From assembly GCA_020248665.1 (NCBI GenBank), contig JADCHE010000032.1, positions 1 through 64,000 of the forward strand: 64,000 nt of DNA, read 5' to 3'. The position numbers were made by a program, and so were the translations under genes. The notes under the pieces were generated by a model. It did not search any database. It had not been told where the DNA came from and was given only the letters and a program-made list of their open reading frames with translations. Origin of the DNA: Burkholderiales bacterium (lineage in GTDB: Bacteria; Pseudomonadota; Gammaproteobacteria; Burkholderiales; Burkholderiaceae_E). The first letter of the stretch is position 1. Every line of letters starts with the position of its first letter. This document shows, one piece after another, positions 17,248 through 27,100 of the stretch.

Positions 17248-20200
17248 TTGAACGCACCGCTCGATCCCGCGCTGCACGCCCACCTGGAGCGTGCGCTGCG
17301 CGACGTCACCCTCGACGACAAGTACGCGCTCGAACGCGGCCGCGCCTTCATGTCCGGCACCCAGGCGCTGGTGCGCCTGCCGATGCTGCAACGCGAGCGC
17401 GACCGGCGCTCCGGGCTGAACACCGCCGGCTTCATCTCGGGCTACCGCGGCTCGCCGCTCGGCGGCGTCGACCAGTCGCTCTGGAAGGCGCGCGAGCACC
17501 TGAAGAAGCACCGGATCGTGTTCCAGCCGGGTCTCAACGAGGAACTCGCCGCGACCGCGGTCTGGGGCACGCAGCAGGTCACCTTGACGCCCAAGGCGAA
17601 CGTCGACGGCGTGTTCTCGATGTGGTACGGCAAGGGCCCGGGCGTCGACCGCTCCGGCGACGTGTTCAAGCACGCGAACGCCGCGGGCACGTCGCGCCAC
17701 GGGGGCGTGCTGGTGCTCGCCGGCGACGACCACGGCGCGAAGAGCTCGACGCTGCCGCACCAGTCGGACCACGTCTTCAAGGCCTGCGGGCTGCCGGTCT
17801 TCTACCCGTCGACGGTGCAGGAGTACCTCGACCTCGGGCTGCACGGCTGGGCGATGTCGCGCTGGTCGGGCCTGTGGGTCGCGATGAAGACGGTGACCGA
17901 GGTCGTCGAGGCGTCGGCCTCGGTCGAGGTCGACCCGGATCGCGTGTCGATCGTGATCCCCGAGGACTTCCCGTATCCGCACGACGACCCGCACGGCCTG
18001 AACATCCGCTGGCCCGACGCGCCGCTCGCGCAGGAGGCGCGGCTCTTCAACTACAAGTGGTACGCGGCGCTCGCGTACGTCCGCGCCAACCGGCTGAACC
18101 GCACGGTCGTGGACTCGCCACGGGCGTGGTTCGGCATCGTCACCGCCGGCAAGGCGCACCTCGACACGATGCAGGCGCTCGATGACCTCGGTCTCGACCG
18201 CGAGGCCTGCGAGCGGCTCGGCATCCGCGTGTTCAAGGTCGGCGTCGTGTGGCCGCTCGAGGCGGCGACGGTGCGCGAGTTCGCGACCGGCCTCGACGAG
18301 ATCCTCGTCGTCGAGGAGAAGCGGCAGGTGCTCGAGTACGCGATCAAGGAGGAGCTCTACAACTGGCGCGACGACGTGCGTCCGCGCGTCTACGGCAAGT
18401 TCGACGAGAAGGACGGCCGTGGCGGCGAGTGGGCGATGCCGCAGGGCCAGTGGCTGCTGCCGGGGCTGGGCGAGCTGTCGCCGGCGATCATCGCGAAGGC
18501 GATCGCGGCGCGGCTGTTGAACCCGGGGCAGTACGCGGTGAAGCTCGGCGGCGCCTTGCCGTCGGACATCCGGGCGCGGATCGAGTCGCGGATCGCGATC
18601 ATCGAGGCGAAGGAGCGCGCGCTCGCCGAGCCGCACGTGACCGCGGTGCGCACGCCGACCTTCTGTTCGGGCTGCCCGCACAACACCTCCACGCGCGTGC
18701 CCGAGGGCTCGCGTGCGGTCGCCGGCATCGGCTGCCACTACATGGCGATCTGGATGCCCGAGCGCAACACCGCCACCTTCACGCAGATGGGCGGCGAGGG
18801 CACGCCCTGGATCGGGCAGGCGCCGTTCACCGACGAGACGCACATCTTCGCGAACCTCGGCGACGGCACCTACTTCCACAGCGGCATCCTCGCGCTGCGC
18901 GCATCGATCGCGGCCCGCGTCAACATCACCTACAAGATCCTCTACAACGACGCGGTCGCGATGACCGGCGGCCAGCCGCACGACGGTACGCTGAACGTGC
19001 CGTCGATCGTCGCGCAGGTGCGCGCCGAGGGCGCGAGGAAGGTGGTGGTGGTCACCGACGAGCCGCAGAAGTACGACGCGGTGAAGGGTGCCGCGCCGTT
19101 CGACGGCGTGGAGATCCACCACCGCGACCACCTCGACGCGGTGCAGCGCACGCTGCGCGAGATCCCGGGCTGCACGGTGCTGGTCTACGACCAGACCTGC
19201 GCGAGCGAGAAGCGGCGCCGTCGCAAGAAGATCGTCGACGGCAAGCCGGGCTTCCCCGACCCGCCCCGGCGCGCGGTGATCAACGAGGCGGTCTGCGAGG
19301 GCTGCGGCGACTGCAGCGTGCAGTCGGCGTGCGTGTCGGTCGAGCCCATCGAGACGGAGTTCGGCCGCAAGCGGCGGATCAACCAGTCCTCGTGCAACAA
19401 GGACTTCTCCTGCCTGAAGGGCTTCTGCCCGAGCTTCGTGACCGTCGAGGGCGGCACGCTGCGGGCCGGGAAGAAGCCGGCGTCGGCGGACGCCGGGGGC
19501 GGTTCCGCTGCCGATCTGCCCGCCTCGCTGCGCGAGCTGCCGGAGCCCGCTTCGGTCGTCGGCCTCGGCGACTCGGGCAACCGGACCTACGGCGTGCTGG
19601 TGACCGGCGTCGGCGGCACCGGCGTGGTGACCATCGGCCAGCTGATCGGCATGGCCGCGCACCTCGAGGGCAAGGGCATCTCGGTGCTCGACATGGCGGG
19701 CCTCGCGCAGAAGGGCGGCGCGGTGTTCTCGCACGTGCAGATCGCGGCGGGGCCCGATGACCTGCACTCGACGCGGATCGCGACCGGCGAGGCGGACCTG
19801 GTGATCGGCTGCGACCTGGTCGTCGCGGCCGGCAACGAGGCGCTCGCGAAGATGCGCCCGCGCGTGACGCGCGCGGTCATCAACGCCAACGTCGCGCCGA
19901 CCTCGGACTTCCTGCGCGACCCCGACTGGTCCCTGCCGGCCGAGGCGCTCAGGCGCAACGTGCTCGAGGCGGCCGGCGAGCAGGACATCGACTTCGTCGA
20001 CGCGAACGACGTCGCGGTGGCGCTGCTCGGCGACGCGATCTACACCAACCCGCTGCTGCTGGGCTACGCGTGGCAGAAGGGCTGGCTGCCGTTGACGCGC
20101 CAGGCGATGGAGCGGGCGATCGAGCTGAACGGCGTGTCGGTCGCGCGCAACCTCGAGGCGTTCGTCTGGGGGCGGCGGCTCGCGCACGATCCAGCCGCGG

Positions 20201-20967
20201 TGAACCGTGTCGTGAAGCCGCAGGCGGCGGGCGCGACGGTCATCGAGCTCAAGCGCCCGGTCGGCCAGGTGAGGAGCGAATCCGACCTCGACGAGCTGAT
20301 CGCGCGTCGCATCGCGCACCTGACCGCGTGGCAGGACGCCGCCTGGGCCGAGCGCTACCGCGGCTGGGTCGAGCGGGTGCGGCGGGTCGAGGGCGACCGG
20401 ATCGGCGTGGCCGGCAAGTGGCGCCTGACCGAGGCGGTCGCGCGCTACCTGTCGAAGCTGATGAGCTACAAGGACGAGTACGAGGTCGCGCGGCTGCACT
20501 CGGACCCGGCCTTCGTCGAGTCGCTGCGCGAGCGCTTCGACGGCGACTGGTCGCTGCGCTTCCACATGGCGCCGCCGATCCTCGCCAAGGTCGACCCGGT
20601 GACCGGCCAGCCGGTCAAGCGCGAGTTCGGGCCGTGGATGCTGCCGGCGCTGCGGTTCCTCGCGCGCTTCAAGCGGCTGCGCGGCACCGCGTTCGACCCC
20701 TTCGGCCGCACTGCCGAGCGGCGCACCGAGCGTGCGCTGATCGTCGAGTACGAGGCGCTGCTCGACGAGCTGCTCGCCGGGCTCGACGCGTCGAACCACG
20801 CGCAGGCGGTCGCGCTCGCGCGGATCCCGGAGCAGATCCGCGGATACGGGCACGTCAAGGAGCGCCACCTCGGGAAGGTGCGCGTGGAGTGGGCCGAGCG
20901 GCTCGCGGCGTTCCGGGGACAGGGCGGCCCGGGCACGCGCGCGCCGATTCCGATCCGCGCCGTGTAG
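17248..20967 (+). CDS. Indolepyruvate ferredoxin oxidoreductase, fused alpha-gamma type
   Basis: 1239-aa cytoplasmic enzyme oxidatively decarboxylating aryl- or branched-chain 2-oxoacids to acyl-CoA with ferredoxin or a similar acceptor. Domains in order: PFOR-type pyrimidine-binding domain (FISGYRGSPLGGVDQ near residue 65), core domain with TPP site (GDGTYFHSGILAL near 540), Fe-S Cys region about 683-735 (CEGCGDC, CNKDFSCLKGFCPSF), and the gamma domain from about 780 (VTGVGGTGVVTIGQLIG, MAGLAQKGGAVFSHV). The start is TTG at 17248 with ACAGGAGA upstream, matching the family start (NAPLDPALHAHLERALRDVTL). The fused form is typical of Betaproteobacteria. The next genes, an amidase and a CoA transferase, suggest use of aromatic amino acid-derived acids (inference). 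Confidence 0.94.
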   Translation: MNAPLDPALHAHLERALRDVTLDDKYALERGRAFMSGTQALVRLPMLQRERDRRSGLNTAGFISGYRGSPLGGVDQSLWKAREHLKKHRIVFQPGLNEELAATAVWGTQQVTLTPKANVDGVFSMWYGKGPGVDRSGDVFKHANAAGTSRHGGVLVLAGDDHGAKSSTLPHQSDHVFKACGLPVFYPSTVQEYLDLGLHGWAMSRWSGLWVAMKTVTEVVEASASVEVDPDRVSIVIPEDFPYPHDDPHGLNIRWPDAPLAQEARLFNYKWYAALAYVRANRLNRTVVDSPRAWFGIVTAGKAHLDTMQALDDLGLDREACERLGIRVFKVGVVWPLEAATVREFATGLDEILVVEEKRQVLEYAIKEELYNWRDDVRPRVYGKFDEKDGRGGEWAMPQGQWLLPGLGELSPAIIAKAIAARLLNPGQYAVKLGGALPSDIRARIESRIAIIEAKERALAEPHVTAVRTPTFCSGCPHNTSTRVPEGSRAVAGIGCHYMAIWMPERNTATFTQMGGEGTPWIGQAPFTDETHIFANLGDGTYFHSGILALRASIAARVNITYKILYNDAVAMTGGQPHDGTLNVPSIVAQVRAEGARKVVVVTDEPQKYDAVKGAAPFDGVEIHHRDHLDAVQRTLREIPGCTVLVYDQTCASEKRRRRKKIVDGKPGFPDPPRRAVINEAVCEGCGDCSVQSACVSVEPIETEFGRKRRINQSSCNKDFSCLKGFCPSFVTVEGGTLRAGKKPASADAGGGSAADLPASLRELPEPASVVGLGDSGNRTYGVLVTGVGGTGVVTIGQLIGMAAHLEGKGISVLDMAGLAQKGGAVFSHVQIAAGPDDLHSTRIATGEADLVIGCDLVVAAGNEALAKMRPRVTRAVINANVAPTSDFLRDPDWSLPAEALRRNVLEAAGEQDIDFVDANDVAVALLGDAIYTNPLLLGYAWQKGWLPLTRQAMERAIELNGVSVARNLEAFVWGRRLAHDPAAVNRVVKPQAAGATVIELKRPVGQVRSESDLDELIARRIAHLTAWQDAAWAERYRGWVERVRRVEGDRIGVAGKWRLTEAVARYLSKLMSYKDEYEVARLHSDPAFVESLRERFDGDWSLRFHMAPPILAKVDPVTGQPVKREFGPWMLPALRFLARFKRLRGTAFDPFGRTAERRTERALIVEYEALLDELLAGLDASNHAQAVALARIPEQIRGYGHVKERHLGKVRVEWAERLAAFRGQGGPGTRAPIPIRAV

Positions 20968-21076
20968 GTCGCGCAGGGCCGGAACGCGGCGGCCCGCGGG
21001 GCGGGCGGCGCAGTAGACTGCGCCGATCCCATCCCCGGGCCGGCCGCGTCGCGCGGCGGCCGACGCGAGACACGAC

Positions 21077-22579
21077 ATGACCTTGGCGATGAGCTGGGAC
21101 GAATGGGCCCGGCACGACGGACTCGCGCTCGCCGAGCGCGTGCGCAGGCGCGAGCTGACCCCCGCGGAGCTCGCCGCGCAGGCCGCGGCCGGCATCGCGG
21201 CGACGAACCCCGAGCTGTCGGCGGTGGTCGAGGTGTTCGACGACGTGCTCGCAGAGCCGACGCGAGACGGCATGGACCCCGCCGGTCCGTTCGCCGGCGT
21301 GCCCTACCTGATGAAGGACCTCGGCCCGACGCTGAAGGGCCGGCTGCAGGAGATGGGCTCGCTGCTGATGCGCGGGCACCGGGCGTCGGCCGACAGCGTG
21401 CTGACCGGGAAGATCCGGCGCGCAGGGCTGAACGTGATCGGCCGCTCGACCACCCCCGAGTTCGGTGTGTGCAGCTCCGCCGAGAACCCCGCGGTCTACG
21501 TCACCCGCAACCCGTGGGACACCGCCTTCACCACCTGCGGTTCGTCGGCCGGCACCGCGGCGATGGTCGCGGCCGGCGTCGTGCCGCTGTCGCACGCGAC
21601 CGACGGCGGCGGCTCGATCCGCATCCCCGCGGGCGTCAACGGCAACATCGGACTGAAGCCCTCGCGCGGCGTGTTCACGATCGCGCCGGCCGCCTCCGAC
21701 ATCACCGGCTACGTGTCGACGCAGGGTTGCCACAGCCGCACCGTGCGCGACACCGCCGCGTTCGTCGACGCGTGCCGCGGCGGCGCGCCCGGCGAGTTCA
21801 TGCCGTACTGGACGGTCGACGAGCCGTACCTGAGGCTCATCGAGCGCGACCCGCCGCCGCTGCGGATCGCGCTGTCGCACGAGTGGGGCGACTACCGCGC
21901 GACGCCGCACCTGGTCGCCGAGCTCGAGCGCGCGGGGCGGCTGCTGGAAGGGCTCGGGCACCAGGTCGAGTGGGCACTGCCCGGGGTCGACTTCCGTGCG
22001 GCGTTCGACGCGCAGACCTTCTGCTACATCTCGAACTTCGCGCAGACGATCGGCGCGCTGCTCGCGGCGCGTGGCCTCGATGCGCCGCCGCCGGAGCTCG
22101 TCGAGCCGATCAACGTGAAGATCTGGGAGGCGGGGCGCCATGCGAGCTACGCCGAGCGCTATCGGATGCAGGCGACGTTCAACACGACCTCGCGCGTGTT
22201 CGGCGCGTTCTTCGAGTCGTGGGACGTGATCCTGACGCCGGTCACTGCGCTCGCCACGCCGCGGATCGGCACCACCGAGTACCTGACGACCAGCGAGAAC
22301 CCGTCGGTGCACGACTGGTTCGCGAACCTGTGGCGCAACTTCGCGTACACGCCGCTCTCGAACCTGTGCGGGCTGCCCGGGATCTCGCTGCCGATGGCGT
22401 GGAACGAGCACGGACTGCCGCTCGGCATCCACGCGCAGGCCGCGCAGGCGAACGACGGGCTGCTGCTGCAGCTCGCCGCGCAGGTCGAGCGCGCCCTGGA
22501 CGGCCGGTGGAACGACGGCCGCCGGCCGGGCGTGCACGTCGCGAACCCGAACCGACCGCAGCGGGAGACCCCGAACTGA
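21077..22579 (+). CDS. Amidase-signature family amidohydrolase
   Basis: 500-aa amidase-signature enzyme hydrolysing a C-N amide bond. The Ser-cisSer-Lys triad is visible: Lys80 in YLMKDLG, Ser156/157 in CGSSAGTAAM, and nucleophile Ser180 in DGGGSIRIPAG. The consensus GGSSGGS is altered to CGSSAGT, a variant seen in some 6-aminohexanoate-cyclic-dimer and aryl amidases. The C-terminal half has FETWDVILTPVTA-like SWDVILTPVTALATP. I chose the ATG at 21077; a second ATG at 21089 (MSWDEWARHDG) is a real alternative. Its stop overlaps the proposed CTG start of the CoA transferase, so the two genes are likely coupled. Substrate unknown. Confidence 0.9.
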   Translation: MTLAMSWDEWARHDGLALAERVRRRELTPAELAAQAAAGIAATNPELSAVVEVFDDVLAEPTRDGMDPAGPFAGVPYLMKDLGPTLKGRLQEMGSLLMRGHRASADSVLTGKIRRAGLNVIGRSTTPEFGVCSSAENPAVYVTRNPWDTAFTTCGSSAGTAAMVAAGVVPLSHATDGGGSIRIPAGVNGNIGLKPSRGVFTIAPAASDITGYVSTQGCHSRTVRDTAAFVDACRGGAPGEFMPYWTVDEPYLRLIERDPPPLRIALSHEWGDYRATPHLVAELERAGRLLEGLGHQVEWALPGVDFRAAFDAQTFCYISNFAQTIGALLAARGLDAPPPELVEPINVKIWEAGRHASYAERYRMQATFNTTSRVFGAFFESWDVILTPVTALATPRIGTTEYLTTSENPSVHDWFANLWRNFAYTPLSNLCGLPGISLPMAWNEHGLPLGIHAQAAQANDGLLLQLAAQVERALDGRWNDGRRPGVHVANPNRPQRETPN

Positions 22580-24171
22580 ACCTGCTGTCCGCCACCGAGG
22601 CCGCCGCGCTGGTGCGCAGCGGCTCGACCGTCGCCAGCGCCGGCTTCGTCGGCTGCGGTCACGCCGAAGCCGTCACCGCCGCGCTCGAGCGTCGCTTCCT
22701 CGCCGAGGGCGAACCCGCCGACCTGACGCTGGTGTACTCCGCGGGGCAGGGCGATCGCGGCCACCGCGGCGTCAACCACTTCGGCCACGCCGGCATGACC
22801 GCGTGCATCGTCGGCGGCCACTGGCGCTCGGCGCCGAAGCTGTCGGCGCTCGCGCTCGAGGAGCGCTGCGCGGCGTTCAACCTGCCGCAGGGCGTGATCA
22901 CGCAGCTCTATCGCGCGATCGCCGGCGGCAAGCCGGGCGTGATCACGAAGATCGGCCTCAACACCTTCGTGGATCCGCGGCTCGACGGCGGCGCGATCAA
23001 CGGCGTCGGTCGCGACGCGGTGCACCGGGGCGTGCGCCGCTTCGTCGAGCCGCTGGAGCTGCGCGGCGAGCGCTGGCTGCTGTACCCGTCGTTCCCGATC
23101 GACCTCGCGCTGATCCGCGGCACCTCGGTCGACGCGCGCGGCAATCTCGCCACCGAGAAGGAGGCGTTCCACCACGAGCTGCTCGCGATCGCGCAGGCCG
23201 CGCGCAACAGCGGCGGCATGGTGATCGCGCAGGCTCGGCGGATCGTGCAGCGCCACGAGAACCTGCACGCGGTGAAGGTGCCGGGCATCCTGATCGACCA
23301 CGTGGTGATCGCAGAGCACGACGACGAGCACATGATGACCTTCGCCGAGGCCGACAACCCGGCGTACTACACGTCGTGGCGGGGACCCGGCCACGCGCCC
23401 GCCAGGCCCGCGCCCGCGCCGCTCGACGCGCGCAAGATCGTGCAGCGTCGCGCGCTGCTGGAGCTGGTCGCGCGACGGCCCCGGGTGGTCAACCTCGGCG
23501 TCGGCATGCCGGCGGGCATCGGCGCGGTCGCCGACGAGGAGGGCGTCTCGGGCTTCACGCTCACCGTCGAGGCGGGCCCGATCGGCGGCACGCCGGCCGA
23601 CGGCCTGTCGTTCGGCGCGTCGGCGTATCCGGAGGCGGTCGTCGACCATCCGGCGCAGTTCGACTTCTACGACGGCGGCGGCATCGACGTGGCCTTCCTC
23701 GGGCTCGCCGAGCTCGACGTGAAGGGCAATGTCAACGTGAGCCTCTTCGGCGAGGGCGCCCAGCGCATCGTCTCGGGCGTCGGCGGCTTCATCAACATCA
23801 CGCAGAGCGCACGCGAGGTGGTGTTCATGGGCACGCTGACCGCGGGCGGGCTCGAGGTCGAGGCCGGCGACGGGCGGCTGCGGATCGAGCGCGAGGGCCG
23901 GGTCGCGAAGGTGGTGCCGGCGGTGTCGCACCTGACCTTCGACGCGGCCTACGTCGCCTCGCTCGGCCGGAAGATCCTGTACGTGACCGAGCGCGCGGTG
24001 TTCGAGCTGCGCGACGGCGCGCTGACGCTGGTCGAGGTGGCGCCGGGCATCGACGTGCGCGAGCAGGTGCTCGCGCACTGCGCACCGGGCGTGCGCGTCG
24101 CCGAGCCGCTGCGCATCATGGATCCGCGGATCTTCGATCCGGCGCCGATGCTCGGGCGCGAGCGCGGCTGA
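22576..24171 (+). CDS. 3-oxoacid/propionate-type CoA transferase, fused alpha-beta, CTG start
   Basis: 531-aa family I CoA transferase that moves CoA between acyl-CoA and a free acid. The alpha half (STVASAGFVGCGHAEAV; GQGDRGHRGVNHFGH) and beta half are fused. The catalytic Glu is Glu332 in TVEAGPIGGTP, with VNLGVGMPAGIG just before it. No ATG, GTG or TTG sits at the family N-terminus. CTG at 22576 gives MNLLSATEAAALVRSG, as in homologues. It overlaps the amidase stop as CTGA and has GGGAG 8 bases upstream. The next in-frame start, GTG at 22612, would lose 12 conserved residues. The C-terminus RIMDPRIFDP is normal. Its role in aromatic or branched acid catabolism with the neighbouring oxidoreductase is inferred. 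Confidence 0.9.
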   Translation: MNLLSATEAAALVRSGSTVASAGFVGCGHAEAVTAALERRFLAEGEPADLTLVYSAGQGDRGHRGVNHFGHAGMTACIVGGHWRSAPKLSALALEERCAAFNLPQGVITQLYRAIAGGKPGVITKIGLNTFVDPRLDGGAINGVGRDAVHRGVRRFVEPLELRGERWLLYPSFPIDLALIRGTSVDARGNLATEKEAFHHELLAIAQAARNSGGMVIAQARRIVQRHENLHAVKVPGILIDHVVIAEHDDEHMMTFAEADNPAYYTSWRGPGHAPARPAPAPLDARKIVQRRALLELVARRPRVVNLGVGMPAGIGAVADEEGVSGFTLTVEAGPIGGTPADGLSFGASAYPEAVVDHPAQFDFYDGGGIDVAFLGLAELDVKGNVNVSLFGEGAQRIVSGVGGFINITQSAREVVFMGTLTAGGLEVEAGDGRLRIEREGRVAKVVPAVSHLTFDAAYVASLGRKILYVTERAVFELRDGALTLVEVAPGIDVREQVLAHCAPGVRVAEPLRIMDPRIFDPAPMLGRERG

Positions 24172-24188
24172 GGCGGCGCGGCGCGGCA

Positions 24189-27100
24189 TCACTGCGCGAG
24201 CAGCCTGCGGTTCGGGCCGGGCCGCGGCGCCGGGCGTGCCGGCATCGCCTCGAGACGCGCGAACTGCAGCCCTGTGCCCGGCGCGAGCCCCGACGCGCAG
24301 CGCAGCGCGTCCCAGTTGCCACGGGCGTCGTCGGTCACGAACTGCCGCGCGTACTGCGAGACCCAGAGGCGCGAGTTCGCGTCCAGCCACGCCTGCAGGT
24401 CGGGGCGGGTCGCGAGGTCGAGCCGTCCGGCGTTGTGCAGTACCGCGACCCGACGCGCGAGGTCGAGCTCGATCCCGCGCTGCCGGACACGCCAGGCGTC
24501 GGTGCCGGGCGGCTCGGCGTTGTCGAAGCGGCCGGCGAGCGACGGCGCCTCCAGCACGCGACGCAGGTTGTCGCGCAGGAACGCGCGCGAGACGTGGTCG
24601 TATGGCTCGCGCGACGCGAAGAGCTCGACCAGCCATGCGTCGAAGCGCACCGGCGCCGCCGCCTGCGGCGCGGCCCACCCGATCGTCGCCGCGGCCGCGG
24701 CGGCGAGCGCGTGGCGGCCTTCCTCCTCGGTGCGCCCGGAGGCGGTGTCGGGCACGAAGCCGAGCATGTCGACGAAGGCGTCGACGCCGAGGCCGGTCTC
24801 CTGCACGAACGCGGCGCGGCGCGCCTCGGGCAGGGCGTCCCAGGCCGCCGTCGCGCGCGCCCGGTCGACGCCGGTGCCGAACTCTCGGCGCAGCGCGGCG
24901 AACGCCCGGTAGGCCGCGTCGACGCGGCGCCTCGCGAGCGCGAGCGCGTCGGCGACCGTCGCGTCGCGGCCCGCGAGAACGATCCGGTCGTCGAGCCCGA
25001 TCGCTGCAGCGAGCGCGCGGGCATCCGCGTCGCCGCCGCGGGCGGTCATTCGCATCAGCTCGGCGAGGAAGGTGGTGACGGTGAACTGGGTGCGGCCGTA
25101 CGAGGCCCAGTAGGACCGGCCGTTGACGTCGATGCGGGTGTTCGAGCGGCATCCGCGGTTCGCGGTGCAGGAGGCGTTGATCGACGCGGACGGGCTCTCC
25201 TGCAGCTCGGCCGCGGCCTGGAAGCGCTCGACGCGCGCGCGTTCCAGCGCGTCGCGGTAAGGCACCGCGAGCGTCGACGCGGGCGCGCACGACAGCAGCC
25301 GCGGCGTGCCGCCCGGGTCGATCGCGGTGGGGCGCAGCGGCGATTCGAAGGCCCCGGTGGACACCGCGGGCAGCGATCCGAGCACCGCGTCGACGCAGGC
25401 GGCGCGTGCCGACGGGCTCGCCGACAGGATCAGCGCGAGCGCGCCCGCACGCCGGTCGTCGAAGCCCTCGATCACCAGTCGATCCACCGAGGCGAGGGCG
25501 CCGCCGTAGTGCGCGGCGAACGCCGCGAACAGCTCGCGCCCGGACGCTGCGGCCGACACCAGGGTGTCGAGGCCGTTGCCGGTGAAGCCGGATGCGGCGC
25601 GTCCGCCGACGAAGTCGCCCCAGGGATCGAACAGCAGGCTGCCGATGCCGGAGGGCTCGGGGCGCGTGGAGCCGTCGCCGACCAGCGGCACGGGCTCGAT
25701 GTGCTCGATCAGGAACGACCACCGTGCGCGGTCGAAGCCCTGCGTGCGGCCGAGCGGGCGTCCGTCGGCGCCGGTGGTCACCGCCTGGAACGTCACGGTC
25801 GCCAGGCCCCACGGATCGGAGCCGCCGATCGGGTCGCCGTCGGCGTACGCGGTCGCCGAGCCCGCGTCGGTCCAGTGCGGCTGCAGCCCGAGCGGGTCGC
25901 GTTCGAGGTAGCGGCCCGCGCGCGGGTCGTAGGTGCGCCAGTGGTTGTGGTGCAGTACGCTGCCTTCGTCGGCGACCTGGCCGGGCAGCCGCAGCGCGTA
26001 GCCGCCGCTGGAGCCGGTCTCGGGCCGCGCCTCGCCGGTGCGCGAGTAGCGCGCGGCCCAGGGCTCGCGGCCGTCGCGGCCGATCACGCGCACCGGTGCG
26101 CCCCGCGGATCGGTGACGATGCGGGCGGGCACGCCATCGTCGATCGCGGCGACCGGTCGGTGACCTGCCCACAGCCACAGCCGCAGCCGGCCGCTCGCGC
26201 GCCGCTCGGCGCGCAGTCGCCAGTCGTGGTGCGCGAACCAGCCGTCGCGCGCGCCGCGCAGCGGGTCGATCGCGCGTCGCGACGCGCGCCGGCCGTGCGG
26301 GTCCTGCAGGTGGCGCGCGCCGCCCGACTCCACCAGTCGGCCGCCTTCGAACACCGGCGCCGCGGGCGGCCAGTCGGTCTCGATCGGCGGGCGCAGCGCC
26401 AGCGGGTCCCGCAGCGCCGCGGGATCGATGCGGAACGGCCCGCCCGGCAGGCCCTCGACGACGATGCCGACGATGTCCTGGCCGTCCCACGCGTACCGGG
26501 CGAGGTACCCGCCGGGCAGTTCCTCGACCGCGATGCGACCGGCGAGGTCCCGGTGCCATCGCCAGCGCAACGGCGGCTCGCGCAGCCCCGCGAACGCGTG
26601 CTCCATCGCGGCCAGCCGCCCGAACGCGTCGTACTCGTAGCGGATCGTCACGGTGTCGTTGGTGGCCTCCACGAGCCGCGCGCCGTCCCAGCGGTAGCGC
26701 CCGAGCAGCGTGTGGCCGCGCGGCCCTTCGCGCACCGCCTCGACCAGCCGGCCGGCCGCGTCGCGGCGGTAGCGCAGCACCGTACCGTCGCCGGGGCGGT
26801 GTTCGATGAGCCGGTCGGTCGCGTCGTGGCGCGCCCACTGCCGCGGCGCAGATGGCTCGTCGATCCACGCGACGCGGCCGAAGTCGTCGAAGCCGCGCCG
26901 GTAGCGCGTCCCGTCGGGCAGCGCGATCTCGGTCGGCAGGTCGCGCCAGAAGCGGAGCGCGCGCAACCTCGACGCAGGGGCCGCGGGTGCGCCGTCGATG
27001 GTCGCGCGTACCGTCCGGCCGGTCCCGAAGTCGGTCATCGAGACCGCGCGCAGCGTGCCGTCGGGGTCGCGCTCGAAGTCGATCGAGCGGTTGTCCGCGA

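Noticed and set aside
13566-18185. Open frame of about 1540 codons on the plus strand
   Set aside because: It runs through the EamA gene in another frame and antisense to the PhoX gene, with no recognisable domain.
17146-21273. Open frame of about 1375 codons on the minus strand
   Set aside because: Antisense shadow of the indolepyruvate oxidoreductase, His/Arg/Val-rich, no motifs.
24189-25800. Toxin/immunity pair at the RHS C-terminus
   Set aside because: No toxin motif is seen, and there is no space for an immunity gene before the convergent CoA transferase.
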